64,000 nt of DNA, from NCBI RefSeq assembly GCF_022662305.1, contig NZ_JAKNQH010000001.1, forward strand, positions 744,001 through 808,000, read 5' to 3'. Each line of letters opens with the position of its first letter. Position 1 is the stretch's first letter. This document shows, one piece after another, positions 26,766-36,438 of this stretch. This DNA is from Sphingomonas sp. BAUL-RG-20F-R05-02. Its GTDB lineage: Bacteria; Pseudomonadota; Alphaproteobacteria; Sphingomonadales; Sphingomonadaceae. A model generated the notes under the pieces. It made no database searches and was not told the DNA's origin. It saw only the letters and a program-made list of their open reading frames with translations. A program made the translations under genes and the position numbers.

Positions 26766-28924
26766 CAGAATGCCTGCCCGATCGAGATATAGAGTGCGAT
26801 CAAACCGTCGCCCTTGCGTTTGTTGAGCGGCGTCGCGACGTCAAAGCGCAGCGGGCCGAAATTGGTGTAGAACCTGCCGCCGATACCAGCGCCGTAACGC
26901 ATGTCGCTGCCCTTCGGGATACTGCTCTCGTAGCTGTTGCCGCCATCGAAGAACGGCACGATGCCGAAATTGCCGAACCTGTAGCGCGCTTCAAGCGAGA
27001 ATTCGTTCAGCGATCGGCCACCGACCGGATTGCCGTTTGGATCGAACGGCCCCAGCCGCTGATAGCCATAGCCACGCACCGAACCGCCACCGCCGCCGTA
27101 ATATCGCCGGGATGGCGCAAGGTCGTCGCGCGAAATACCATCGATCGATGCGGCGCGAACGCGTCCTGCCAGCACGATGCTATCGCTGATGGGATAGTAT
27201 CCGCTGACCTCGGTCAGAGCGCGGATGTACGGGCTAACCTTGCCTTGAACCGACGTTTCAGGGCTGAGGCTCAACTTGACGCGGTAACCCTTGGTGGGAT
27301 TGAGCAGGCTGTCGGTAGTGTCCCATTGTGCCTGACCAGGCAAGGCCGCGATGAAATAGGTGCGACGAACGTTCCCAGGCTTGCCGAAATCGTACACGCT
27401 TTCGTTCGTGCCGGTCAGCTCAGCGCCCAACGCCCAAGTGAACTTCTTCTGCCAGATCGGCGTGGAATCGTACGACAGACGCGCGAACACCGTACCCGTG
27501 AACGCATTATAGGCGTCGTAGTTGGAATGGTCTGCGGCGACGCCAAAACTAAACGTCCGATCGCGCTTACCGGCATTGGACCGTTTGAAGGTCGCGCCCG
27601 CACCCTGTTCCTGCGAACCGCCGGTCACGTTGAGGATCAGCGCACCCTCGGGCGGGAACAGGTTGCGGTTGGTCCACGAACCCTCGAGCTTGAATCCCTC
27701 GCCAGTGCTATAGCCACCACTCACGGCCAGCGACCGTTTCGGACCGGCCACCTGCCTTACGAGCAGATCGACCTGTTGCGTACCGTCCGGGCCAACTCGG
27801 TCGGTCTTCACAGGCTCGACCGACGCGGTCGAGAACAGACCGGTTGCGATCAGCGCCTGACGCAGATCGTCTACCTTGCGACTGTCGTAGATCTCACCGG
27901 GTTTGAAACGCGACAACACGCCGACATGATGTGCGTCGAACGCCAGCTTGCCCGTAGTCGTGAAACCACCGAACGACGAGCGCGCACCGATGTCGACTGG
28001 CAACGTATAGGCGCCGGTCAAGGTCTGCTCATCGAGCAGGATGTCGCGCTGCCCGACCTTCGAGAAGGGGTAGCCGTTCTGCGGCAGCACCAAGGCGACG
28101 TTCGCTTCGGATCCCTGCACACGACCAGCCTCGATCGGATCGCCCGGTTTGAGAGCAAGTGCATTCTCGATCAGGTCGGGCGGAACAGTCGGATCAGCAA
28201 CCACCTTAACCGACCCGAGATGATACTGCTTGCCCGGTGTCGCGTTGACGATAGCGCGGACACGACCCTGCTCGTTCGGGATGGTCTCGATCGTGGCGAC
28301 GGCGGTACCGTCGTAATATCCCATCGACCGCATTACGCGCCCCGCCAATTCCTCATCTTCATGAGCGCGCGCTGAAACGACCGCCGCATTGGCGGCCTTG
28401 CCACTCTTCTTCAGCACGGAGTGGGCGCGGAATTCATCCAGGAGGCCGACTTTGTCCAGCCCGTTCACAACCGTGTCGTAGCGGATCTCCGGACTTTTCT
28501 CAGTCTTGTCGGCCACGGTCACGAACGGCGTCGAATCAAAGGTAGCCAGCGGCGGTAGCGGCCGGTCAAGCTCGGCAGAAACGTCCTGGGCGGTCGTAGG
28601 CGTGCCCGCCGCGCTGCTGATCCCGGATGGCGCGGGCTCCGCCGACTTCGGGGCGGCTGCGACTACGCCGGTAGCTGGAGTTACTGGAGGCGGAGGCAAA
28701 GTCCCGACCGGCTCCAGAGCCATCGGCTCGAGCGGGGCGTTGATATCGCTGCTTAGCGGCGGCAGCGCTTTGTCGAATTCCGCCTCGGGAACAATCGGCT
28801 GATCGGCGGCAGGATCGGGCATCTGCTGCATGGCAGGCACTGGCGCGGCTGGCGGCAACTGCTGGGGCGCAGCGCCCATAACTGCGATCGCTAACCAACT
28901 TGTCGAGAAACCCGGCGAAATCAA
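26765..28924 (-). CDS. tamA: Outer-membrane assembly factor TamA (Omp85 family)
   Basis: 719 aa. A hydrophobic segment is followed by an unusual Pro/Ala-rich stretch (about residues 20-110), POTRA domains (about 130-350) and a C-terminal 16-strand barrel. The Omp85 signature RGYGYQRLGP is visible near residue 620, and the end SIGQAF carries the terminal Phe read by the BAM complex. E. coli TamA is about 580 aa; the extra length here is mainly the Pro-rich N-terminus. Encoded directly upstream of tamB with a one-base overlap, the usual pairing. Confidence 0.95.
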   Translation of the reverse strand: MISPGFSTSWLAIAVMGAAPQQLPPAAPVPAMQQMPDPAADQPIVPEAEFDKALPPLSSDINAPLEPMALEPVGTLPPPPVTPATGVVAAAPKSAEPAPSGISSAAGTPTTAQDVSAELDRPLPPLATFDSTPFVTVADKTEKSPEIRYDTVVNGLDKVGLLDEFRAHSVLKKSGKAANAAVVSARAHEDEELAGRVMRSMGYYDGTAVATIETIPNEQGRVRAIVNATPGKQYHLGSVKVVADPTVPPDLIENALALKPGDPIEAGRVQGSEANVALVLPQNGYPFSKVGQRDILLDEQTLTGAYTLPVDIGARSSFGGFTTTGKLAFDAHHVGVLSRFKPGEIYDSRKVDDLRQALIATGLFSTASVEPVKTDRVGPDGTQQVDLLVRQVAGPKRSLAVSGGYSTGEGFKLEGSWTNRNLFPPEGALILNVTGGSQEQGAGATFKRSNAGKRDRTFSFGVAADHSNYDAYNAFTGTVFARLSYDSTPIWQKKFTWALGAELTGTNESVYDFGKPGNVRRTYFIAALPGQAQWDTTDSLLNPTKGYRVKLSLSPETSVQGKVSPYIRALTEVSGYYPISDSIVLAGRVRAASIDGISRDDLAPSRRYYGGGGGSVRGYGYQRLGPFDPNGNPVGGRSLNEFSLEARYRFGNFGIVPFFDGGNSYESSIPKGSDMRYGAGIGGRFYTNFGPLRFDVATPLNKRKGDGLIALYISIGQAF

Positions 28925-29027
28925 ACAGCTCTACCCCTTAGCAAGAGCGAACCGTTTTGATCCCGCCCCTCGTTACCGCAAACGCGCCTCTACCAAATTG
29001 GTTTCACGGTAAAAAGGTACTTTAGCG

Positions 29028-29054
29028 GCAGTGCGGCAAAGTTCGCCGCACTGC
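29028..29054 (-). terminator. Terminator of the small membrane-protein operon
   Basis: Stem GCAGTGCGGC (29028-29037) with GCCGCACTGC (29045-29054), loop of 7, ten bases downstream of the last gene of the operon on the minus strand. Some T residues follow (ACCTTTTTACC) about 12 bases further on. Confidence 0.6.
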
Positions 29055-29063
29055 AAGGTCGGC

Positions 29064-29534
29064 TTAGTTCTTGCCCATCGCCCCTTTTGCCGCCGCCGAA
29101 CCGGCGGTCGACAGCGCCTTGAGCAATCCTTCGATCAATTTGCCTGCGGTATCTTTCGCAGCGTTCGGACTCAATCCGAGCCCGTCAAGTTCGGCAAGGC
29201 CAGCCTCCTTCGCAGCATCGGTTGCACCCCGCGCCGCATCGGTGAGGCGTTGCCCGACCGGCTTGAGCAGCTGCGCCTCACGGTCGCTGCGTGGGATCAG
29301 TGCGCCTGCCAGCACACCGAGCGCGACACCGCCGACCAACACCGAAAGCGGGTTCGCCTCGATACCCTCAGCCGTTTTACGAGCGGTTTCCTTGGCGGTA
29401 TCGCCTGCGGAAGCGAGCGCCTTGCTGGCAGAATCCTTGGCATTCTCCAACGTCGTTTCAAGCGTGTCGCGCACCCCGGCCTTCTGACTGGTTTCGTTTC
29501 CTTTGCGCGCGGCCTCGTGGGTCTGAACGGTCAT
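29064..29534 (-). CDS. Small Ala/Lys-rich protein, DUF883/YtxH-like
   Basis: 156 aa. A charged amphipathic helical N-terminus (TLENAKDSASKALASAGDTAKETARKTAEG) is followed by one short membrane segment (NPLSVLVGGVALGVLAGALIP, about residues 60-80) and a second Ala-rich helical region. The arrangement resembles DUF883 (ElaB/YqjD) or YtxH proteins. Last of four co-directional genes for small membrane proteins; five bases separate it from the DUF3618-like gene. Function not established. Confidence 0.65.
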   Translation of the reverse strand: MTVQTHEAARKGNETSQKAGVRDTLETTLENAKDSASKALASAGDTAKETARKTAEGIEANPLSVLVGGVALGVLAGALIPRSDREAQLLKPVGQRLTDAARGATDAAKEAGLAELDGLGLSPNAAKDTAGKLIEGLLKALSTAGSAAAKGAMGKN

Positions 29535-29539
29535 TGCGG

Positions 29540-29845
29540 TTATCCTTTCGCGCCCTTGCGGGTGATGTGAGGAACAGATTTCTTCTTTCGGCGAAACAGC
29601 GCCATCACCGGTCGCCGTATCAGCAACACCCCAGCCGCAGTCAGTATCGCAGCAACCACCCCCGGGTTTCGTTGCGCTACCGCGGCCGCTACCTCGCCTT
29701 GCTCACGCAAGCCATCGGCCGCGTGCCTCGCGATCGTGCGCGGATCTACCTTGTCACGTAGAGCGCCGACTGTCTCATCAAGTCGGGCCTTGGCTGCGCG
29801 CGCCTGCGTCTGCGCAAGTGCCAGATTTTCATCGGCAGCACTCAT
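29540..29845 (-). CDS. DUF3618-like small membrane protein (YqjK-like position)
   Basis: 101 aa. The N-terminal helix AQTQARAAKARLDETVGALRDKVDPRTIARHAADGLREQ resembles the DUF3618 pattern of a heptad helix ending in a Pro. One membrane segment follows (about 62-77, GVVAAILTAAGVLLIRRP), then a very basic tail (RRKKKS). It overlaps the upstream holin-like gene by 4 bp. In gene order it takes the place of YqjK in the enterobacterial yqjDEK group. Role unknown. Confidence 0.7.
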   Translation of the reverse strand: MSAADENLALAQTQARAAKARLDETVGALRDKVDPRTIARHAADGLREQGEVAAAVAQRNPGVVAAILTAAGVLLIRRPVMALFRRKKKSVPHITRKGAKG

Positions 29846-30189
29846 TGCGACACTCCTTTCCGGCCGGCGCTACGGACCATCGACAGTGCGACGACTATTA
29901 GCAGCCCAACGATCGCAAAAGTGCCACCGATCGTGATAACCGTCGCCCAAATTGGTCCTAGCGCCTGCGCGATGCTCATAATAACGCCAACCAGCAGCGC
30001 GATGATCGCGGCATGCGCGAGGATCAGCGCGACGATGCACAGGATTGCTGCCGTGCGATAATCGGCCACCAACTTAAGCGCTTTGGCCTGGTATACCGCA
30101 ATCTCGGCCCGCACGAAGGCCTTGGCGTCCTCGACCAGACGGCTAACCAGCGTACCAATACCGTCTTCGTCGTTTGTGTTCTCGGCCAT
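29842..30189 (-). CDS. Phage-holin-family (YqjE-like, DUF1469) membrane protein
   Basis: 115 aa from the ATG at 30189, chosen because AGAGGAT lies just upstream; an ATG at 30204 adds five residues. The N-terminal amphipathic segment LVSRLVEDAKAFVRAEIAVYQAKAL is followed by two membrane helices (about residues 48-72 and 79-105). This matches the putative actinobacterial holin-X / YqjE family. Despite the name there is no phage context; YqjE proteins are chromosomal and linked to stress or stationary phase in enterobacteria. Confidence 0.8.
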   Translation of the reverse strand: MAENTNDEDGIGTLVSRLVEDAKAFVRAEIAVYQAKALKLVADYRTAAILCIVALILAHAAIIALLVGVIMSIAQALGPIWATVITIGGTFAIVGLLIVVALSMVRSAGRKGVSQ

Positions 30190-30212
30190 GCTATCCTCTG
30201 GCAAACGCGCGA

Positions 30213-30731
30213 TCAGACCTGTTCGTCCACGGGCGCGGCCGAGGGTGCTGAACCTTCCGGCTCGAGCCCTGACTTGACCAGTCGCGCAAGCACGAAACCA
30301 ATCGCCGCAGCCGCACCGATGGCAATTGCCGGGCTCTTGCTGACGAAACCGCGCGCGTCTTCGATCAGTTCATCGAGCTCCTTCGCCTTGATCTGGTCGG
30401 AGAAGCCGGTGATCGTCTCGGCGGCCGTACGGGCATATTGACCGTATTGCGGGCCGACCTTCTCGTCGACCTGCGCAGCTGCGTCCGAAACCATACGGGC
30501 CAGTTCGTCGAGCGCACCACCAGCCCGGGCCTTACCATCCTCGGCATAGCTGCGCGCGCGATCGGTTGCTTCCTTGGACAGCTTCGCGGCGCTGTCTTTC
30601 AGCGTCTGCGTCGGGCTTGCCGTCTCAACCTTGGCTTCGGGTGCGTCCCGCTCCGGGGCGATCGTGTCCTCGTCGAGCGGCAGATCGTTCAGCACGGCGG
30701 GGGTCGGTTTATTGATGGTGTCGTCGGCCAT
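30213..30731 (-). CDS. DUF883/ElaB/YqjD-like membrane-anchored protein
   Basis: 172 aa from the ATG at 30731, which follows the ribosome site GAAAGGG; the open frame continues upstream but without support. An acidic disordered N-terminus (about 1-40), a long Ala/Lys/Glu helix (about 40-140) and a C-terminal anchor (SPAIAIGAAAAIGFVLARLVKSG) match the YqjD/ElaB layout, in which the protein is tail-anchored and can bind ribosomes in stationary phase. First gene of the four-gene operon, divergent from eno across 142 bp. Confidence 0.7.
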   Translation of the reverse strand: MADDTINKPTPAVLNDLPLDEDTIAPERDAPEAKVETASPTQTLKDSAAKLSKEATDRARSYAEDGKARAGGALDELARMVSDAAAQVDEKVGPQYGQYARTAAETITGFSDQIKAKELDELIEDARGFVSKSPAIAIGAAAAIGFVLARLVKSGLEPEGSAPSAAPVDEQV

Positions 30732-30861
30732 GGAATGCCCTTTCTCGAACTGTCGTGCGCTCAACCGGCAGCGACGGAGCCGGTTCCATCGGCGCTACGA
30801 ATTGCGGGCGACGTGATATGCCGGTAGAGGCCGGGCGAACGCCGCCCAAGGCCCACGATAG

Positions 30862-32151
<1,290 letters not shown>

Positions 32152-32222
32152 TTACCCGCTCCGTAAAGAATATCGTTAAAGCGGGGTTGATCGACGAGTC
32201 GCGATGCGCGATTACGATGCGT

Positions 32223-32549
32223 ATGGCAAAGCGCGCATCTCCGAAGCGGACCTCGTTCCGGGTGGTCCTCCGTAAAGCGGGGCCGCCGGCGGCCCTCTTG
32301 ACCGTAGGCGCGTTTTTTGGCGCCTACGCGATTATCGGGCCGAACGGCGCGCTCGCTTACGGCGATATCGAGAAGCACCTCGCTCGTAAAAAGACGGAAC
32401 TCGCGTTGCTCACCAAGCAGCGCGACGTTCTGAAGAACCGGGTCGGCCTGCTCGACCCGAAGAACGCCGATCCGGATATGGTCGACGAACTGGTGCGCAA
32501 GGATCTTAACGTCGCGCACCCCGACGAGGTCATCGTCCCGCTGAAGTAA
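32223..32549 (+). CDS. ftsB: Cell-division septum initiator, FtsB/DivIC family
   Basis: 108 aa from the ATG at 32223; ATGs at 32187 and 32217 are alternatives and no ribosome site decides. A basic N-terminus is followed by one membrane helix (about residues 20-42), a coiled coil (EKHLARKKTELALLTKQRDVLKNRV) and the conserved sphingomonad ending NADPDMVDELVRKDLNV. FtsB joins FtsQ and FtsL in the divisome and helps activate septal wall synthesis. It lies downstream of eno, as in many alphaproteobacteria. Confidence 0.85.
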   Translation: MAKRASPKRTSFRVVLRKAGPPAALLTVGAFFGAYAIIGPNGALAYGDIEKHLARKKTELALLTKQRDVLKNRVGLLDPKNADPDMVDELVRKDLNVAHPDEVIVPLK

Positions 32550-32609
32550 GCCGCACGAAAGACGTGCACGCACGTTCAGAGCCGCGTCTTACTGCTTAAT
32601 CCGACGACG

Positions 32610-32638
32610 GAAGTGGAGTGACTTGGTCACCCCACTTC
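32610..32638. terminator. Bidirectional terminator between ftsB and the hydrolase gene
   Basis: Near-perfect hairpin: GAAGTGG (32610-32616) with CCACTTC (32632-32638), then after a single mismatch GTGAC (32618-32622) with GTCAC (32626-32630), loop TTG. It lies between two convergent genes. Confidence 0.65.
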
Positions 32639-32649
32639 TCCAAACCAGC

Positions 32650-33558
32650 TTACGGCACGATCGGCGCCAGTTGCGGGTGCAGGAACTGTTCGCGCTGCAC
32701 CTCCTCCTCGACCGTGCCCGGCACATCCACTGCCGGCCGATGTCCGAGGAACGTCAACAGATCGCGCGTGAATCGGTCGCTCTCGGTGAGCGTCAGCGCA
32801 TGCGGCGCGCCGTCATATTCCACCAGTTGCGACTGGCCGATCGCCGCCGCCGCCGCGCGACCGGTGGGATCGATCGGCACAGTCTTGTCGGCAGTGCCGT
32901 GAACGATCAGCGTCGGCACACGGAATGCCGACAGGTCGGGCCGGAAATCGGTAAAGGCAAACGACTCCGCGCAGGCAAGGATCGGCTTCAGACCCGCCAT
33001 GCTCATCTGCTGCTGCGCCCAGTCCAGCGTCTCGTTGCTGACCGGCGAGGAGATGAACCCGACACCAAAGAACTGCTTGAAGAACGTCGCGAAGAACCCG
33101 TAGCGATCCACCTTGATGCCATCGACGATGCCGGTGAGTTGGTCGACCGGCGCGCCGTGCGGATTGTCGTCCGTCTGCGGCATGTACGGCACCACCGACG
33201 AGATCAGCCCGGCGCCGACCACACCCTTGCCACCATGGCGGCTCATATAGCGCGCAACCTCGCCGCCGCCCATCGAGAAGCCGATCAGTGTCGCATCCTG
33301 CGCGCCGGTTGCTTCCAGCACGTCGGCGAGATCGTCGCTCAACGTGTCATAGTCATAGCCGGTGAACGGCTGGCTCGACCGGCCGAAACCGCGACGATCA
33401 TAGGCGATCGCCCGGAAACCGGACTCGGCCAGTGCCATCGCCTGCGCGTCCCAGCTGTCCGACGACAGCGGCCAGCCGTGGATCAGCACCACTGGGCGTC
33501 CACTGCCCCAATCCTTGACATAGAGGTCGGTGCCGTCGCGCGTCTTGATATAGGGCAT
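32650..33558 (-). CDS. Alpha/beta hydrolase (non-heme chloroperoxidase-like)
   Basis: 302 aa from the ATG at 33558, which follows CAGGAGACG. The open frame extends 1.7 kb further upstream but only as the shadow of the divergent gene. The fold is clear: oxyanion segment LIHGWPLSSDSW, DRRGFGRSSQP, nucleophile S95 in GFSMGGGE, acid Asp in HGTADKTVPID and His in GAPHALTLTESDRF. This matches cofactor-free chloroperoxidase/esterase proteins. About 28 extra residues at the C-terminus (after LTFLGHRPA) are not part of the usual domain. Substrate unknown. Confidence 0.9.
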   Translation of the reverse strand: MPYIKTRDGTDLYVKDWGSGRPVVLIHGWPLSSDSWDAQAMALAESGFRAIAYDRRGFGRSSQPFTGYDYDTLSDDLADVLEATGAQDATLIGFSMGGGEVARYMSRHGGKGVVGAGLISSVVPYMPQTDDNPHGAPVDQLTGIVDGIKVDRYGFFATFFKQFFGVGFISSPVSNETLDWAQQQMSMAGLKPILACAESFAFTDFRPDLSAFRVPTLIVHGTADKTVPIDPTGRAAAAAIGQSQLVEYDGAPHALTLTESDRFTRDLLTFLGHRPAVDVPGTVEEEVQREQFLHPQLAPIVP

Positions 33559-33675
33559 TGATCGTCTCCTGTTCGGATCGTGAGCAAGAACGTGCGCCAC
33601 GGCGCGCCGTTCCGCCGGGCTGGCGCGGGCGCGCGCAAGCTGCCAGCATCCCGGCCACACCGAATCGGAGAGACC

Positions 33676-35409
33676 ATGCGCAAACTCTGGCTGGCAGGCG
33701 CTGCCGCACTCGCAATCGCCGGCTGCACCGCCAAGGCCCCTGCCCCATCCGCCACTGCCGCGATCAGCCCGCTGCCGGTGACGAGCTGGCCCGCCTTCCG
33801 CGACGCCTTCATTGAAAACTGGTTCAAGGTATCGCCCGCCGATGCGGTGTATCAGGGCCGGCACGCCTTCGACGGCGGTCTGGGCGACTGGAGCGCCGCC
33901 GGCCTCAAGCAACAGGGTGACTTCCTGCGTGACGCGATTGCCAAGGCCAAGGCGTTCGATCCTGCCAAACTCGACAAGCAGGGCGCGTTCGAGCGCGCCT
34001 ATCTCATCGCCGTCGCGCAGGGGAAGCTGTTCTGGCTGGAGGATGCCGACCAGCCGCATACCAACCCGGCGTGGTATGTCGGCGCAGGCCTCGACCCGAA
34101 CGTCTACATCGCGCGCAACTATGCCGATCCGGCGACGCGGATGCGCGCCACCATCACGTTGTTCCGCAAGATCCCGCAGGCCGCCGCCAACATCCGCGCC
34201 AACCTCAAGACGCCCATGCCGGCGAGTTACATCGATTATGGGGTCGCCGCGTTCAAAGGCTTCGCGGACTATTACGGCGGCGACGCCAGAAAGGCGTTCG
34301 CAGGGGTGAAAAGCCCCGCGCTGCAGGACGAGTTTGCCAAGTCGTCCGGCGCCGCCAGCAAGGCGATGGCCGATCTCGCCGCCTGGCTGCAAAGCCAGCG
34401 CGCCACGCAGACGCAGGACTTCGCCCTCGGCGCGGCGCGCTTCTTGCGGATGCTGAGCATGACCGAGGGCGTGGACGTACCGCTCGATACCTTGGAAGCG
34501 GCGGGCAAGGCCGATCTGAGCCGCAACCGCACGGCGCTGGTCGCGGCATGCGGCCAGTTCGCACCCGGCGCGACCGTACCCGCCTGCGTTGCCAAGATGA
34601 ACGCCGACAAACCCGCCAACAACGATCCCGTCGCGGAGGCACGCAAGCAGATCCCCGAACTGCGTGCGTTCGTGCTCGCCAACGACATCGTCTCGATTCC
34701 CGACAACGAACAGGCGCTGGTCGAGGAGAGCCCGCCGTATAACCGGCAGAACTCCGCGTACATCGATCCGCCCGGGCCATTCGAGAAAGGCGTACCGTCG
34801 ATCTACTACATCTCCCCGCCAGATCCGGCGTGGAGCAAGCAGATGCAAGCGGACTTCATCCCCGGCAAGGATGACCTGCTGTTCACCACCGTGCATGAGG
34901 TGATGCCCGGCCACTTCCTCCAGTTCCGCCACGCCAACCACTCGCCGTCGCTGTTCGGTCGGCTGTTCGTCGGGTACGCCTTCGCCGAAGGCTGGGCGCA
35001 TTATGCCGAGGAGATGATGTGGGAAGCAGGCTTGCACAAAGGCGACCCCGAAACGCATATCGGCCAGCTTTCCAATGCCTTGTTGAGGGATTGTCGCTTC
35101 CTGTCTGCGATCGGCCTGCACGCGCGCGGCATGACGCAGGAGCAATCGCGCAAGATGTTCGTGGAGCAATGCTATCAGGATGAAGGCAACGCCCGCCAGC
35201 AATCGGCGCGCGGCACCTATGATCCGGCGTACCTCAACTACACGATGGGCAAGCTGATGATCCGCCGCCTGCGCGCCGACTGGACGGCGCAGCATGGCGG
35301 CCGGGCAAGCTGGAAGGCATTTCACGACACCTTCCTCAGTTTTGGGGGACCGCCGATCCCGCTAGTTCGCAAGGCGATGCTCGGCGGCGATGGCAAGGCG
35401 GTGTTCTAA
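33676..35409 (+). CDS. DUF885 family peptidase-like lipoprotein
   Basis: 577 aa from the ATG at 33676 (CGGAGAGA upstream). A lipoprotein signal (MRKLWLAGAAALAIAGC; lipobox Cys17) targets it to the cell envelope. The body is DUF885, a distant relative of zinc peptidases of the M32/thermolysin-like type; the motif HEVMPGHFLQFRHAN with downstream FAEGWAHYAEEMMWE supplies the expected HExxxGH...E metal site. Closely related secreted proteins are annotated as X-Pro dipeptidyl or carboxypeptidases, but the substrate is not settled. Divergent from the hydrolase gene over 117 bp. Confidence 0.9.
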   Translation: MRKLWLAGAAALAIAGCTAKAPAPSATAAISPLPVTSWPAFRDAFIENWFKVSPADAVYQGRHAFDGGLGDWSAAGLKQQGDFLRDAIAKAKAFDPAKLDKQGAFERAYLIAVAQGKLFWLEDADQPHTNPAWYVGAGLDPNVYIARNYADPATRMRATITLFRKIPQAAANIRANLKTPMPASYIDYGVAAFKGFADYYGGDARKAFAGVKSPALQDEFAKSSGAASKAMADLAAWLQSQRATQTQDFALGAARFLRMLSMTEGVDVPLDTLEAAGKADLSRNRTALVAACGQFAPGATVPACVAKMNADKPANNDPVAEARKQIPELRAFVLANDIVSIPDNEQALVEESPPYNRQNSAYIDPPGPFEKGVPSIYYISPPDPAWSKQMQADFIPGKDDLLFTTVHEVMPGHFLQFRHANHSPSLFGRLFVGYAFAEGWAHYAEEMMWEAGLHKGDPETHIGQLSNALLRDCRFLSAIGLHARGMTQEQSRKMFVEQCYQDEGNARQQSARGTYDPAYLNYTMGKLMIRRLRADWTAQHGGRASWKAFHDTFLSFGGPPIPLVRKAMLGGDGKAVF

Positions 35410-35427
35410 CCGCGCTACAGCGATGCG

Positions 35428-35462
35428 AAACCAACCTCTGCCGCAGCGCAGCAGGTTGGTTT
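35428..35462 (+). terminator. Terminator after the DUF885 gene
   Basis: Stem AAACCAACCT (35428-35437) with AGGTTGGTTT (35453-35462), with an inner CTGC/GCAG pair, followed by TTCG. It starts 19 bp after the stop codon. Confidence 0.7.
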
Positions 35463-35515
35463 TCGTAACGCGCTATCCTAAGAGGAAGCCGACACCTTTC
35501 ACGGAAAGATCGGCC

Positions 35516-35734
35516 ATGAGCAAACTTCACCTCGTCTTCGGCGGCCGCGTCAGCGACCCGCAAACGCTCGACTTTAACGACACCGCGTCGCTCGACGTGG
35601 TCGGCATTTTCCCCGACTATGCGAGCGCCGAGAAGGCATGGCGCGCCGCCGCACAGCGTACCGTCGACGATGCGGAGATGAAGTACGTCATCGTACACAT
35701 GCACCGGCTGCTCGAGCCGGATCTGCTAGCCTGA
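35516..35734 (+). CDS. DUF4170 family protein
   Basis: 72 aa from the ATG at 35516 after GGAAAG; upstream codons in the same frame are not coding. The whole protein fits DUF4170, a small family of alphaproteobacteria, with the blocks LVFGGRVSDPQTLDF, VGIFPDYASAEKAWRAAAQRTVDDAEMKYVIVHMHRLLEP. No catalytic motif or membrane segment is visible and no function is known. It stands alone between two terminator hairpins. Confidence 0.9.
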   Translation: MSKLHLVFGGRVSDPQTLDFNDTASLDVVGIFPDYASAEKAWRAAAQRTVDDAEMKYVIVHMHRLLEPDLLA

Positions 35735-35741
35735 AGAAAAA

Positions 35742-35769
35742 GCGCACCGGCGAGGCAACGCCGGTGCGC
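35742..35769 (-). terminator. Intrinsic terminator for greA (and the DUF4170 gene)
   Basis: An 11-bp GC-rich stem (35742-35752 with 35759-35769), loop of 6. On the minus strand it is followed at once by CTTTTTCTT, a textbook intrinsic terminator, 100 bp downstream of greA. On the plus strand it sits 7 bp after the DUF4170 stop and may serve both. Confidence 0.85.
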
Positions 35770-35870
35770 GATATGCCGCGTCTCAACCGGCGGCGGCTCG
35801 CACCAGCAAGCCCAATGCGATAGTCAGTCCCGCGCGTTCGTACGGTGCCGTAGGACCGAGCGCTCCCCGC

Positions 35871-36347
35871 TTAGATGAACTCGATCTTCTCGACGACATA
35901 GTAGCGGTCACCCGACGGTACCGTCACTTCGACCTCATCCTCGATCTTGCGACCGATAAGAGCACGGCCAAGCGGCGAGTTGTACGAGATCCGACCGCCC
36001 TTGGCGTCCGCCTCGGTCTGGCCGACGATCTGATACTTCACCGGCTTGTCGTCTTCGTCCATCAGCGTCACCGTCGCACCGAACACGACCTTGTCGCCCG
36101 ACAGATCGCGCGGGTCGATCACCTGCGCGCGGCTCAGCTTGTCCTCAATGTCGGAGATCGACGCCTCGATCTGGCCCTGCCGTTCCTTGGCGGCATGATA
36201 CTCTGCGTTTTCGGACAGATCGCCGTGCGCGCGCGCTTCCTCGATGGCGTCGACGATCAGCGGACGCTCCGCCTTCAGCTGTTTCAAATGCGCAGTGAGC
36301 GTGTCGTAGCCCTCTTGCAGCATCGGCATCTTGTCGACGGTCGCCAT
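35871..36347 (-). CDS. greA: Transcription elongation factor GreA
   Basis: 158 aa, the standard length. The N-terminal coiled-coil finger ([50 protein letters not shown]..., with the tip acidic residues D/E in [10 protein letters not shown]) and the C-terminal FKBP-like domain ([18 protein letters not shown]) are intact. GreA enters the RNA polymerase secondary channel and rescues backtracked complexes by transcript cleavage. It follows carB by 91 bp on the same strand; a possible hairpin (GCCGGT/ACCGGC) lies in that gap. Confidence 0.98.
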   Translation of the reverse strand: MATVDKMPMLQEGYDTLTAHLKQLKAERPLIVDAIEEARAHGDLSENAEYHAAKERQGQIEASISDIEDKLSRAQVIDPRDLSGDKVVFGATVTLMDEDDKPVKYQIVGQTEADAKGGRISYNSPLGRALIGRKIEDEVEVTVPSGDRYYVVEKIEFI

Positions 36348-36438
36348 CCCTTAGTCCTTCGTCCCGAAATCTGTCCCCAAGCCGGTCCTTCCGAACCGGC
36401 CCGCACCGTAGTTCAACTGTCGGGGAGTAATCGTGCGA

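Noticed and set aside
29842..30189. Phage-holin name suggesting a prophage remnant
   Set aside because: The family is chromosomal (YqjE-like); no integrase, endolysin, capsid or other phage gene is near.
33559..35325. Minus-strand open frame fused upstream of the alpha/beta hydrolase (total 891 codons)
   Set aside because: It is antisense to the well-supported DUF885 gene, has no family likeness, and the hydrolase has its own ribosome site and ATG at 33558.
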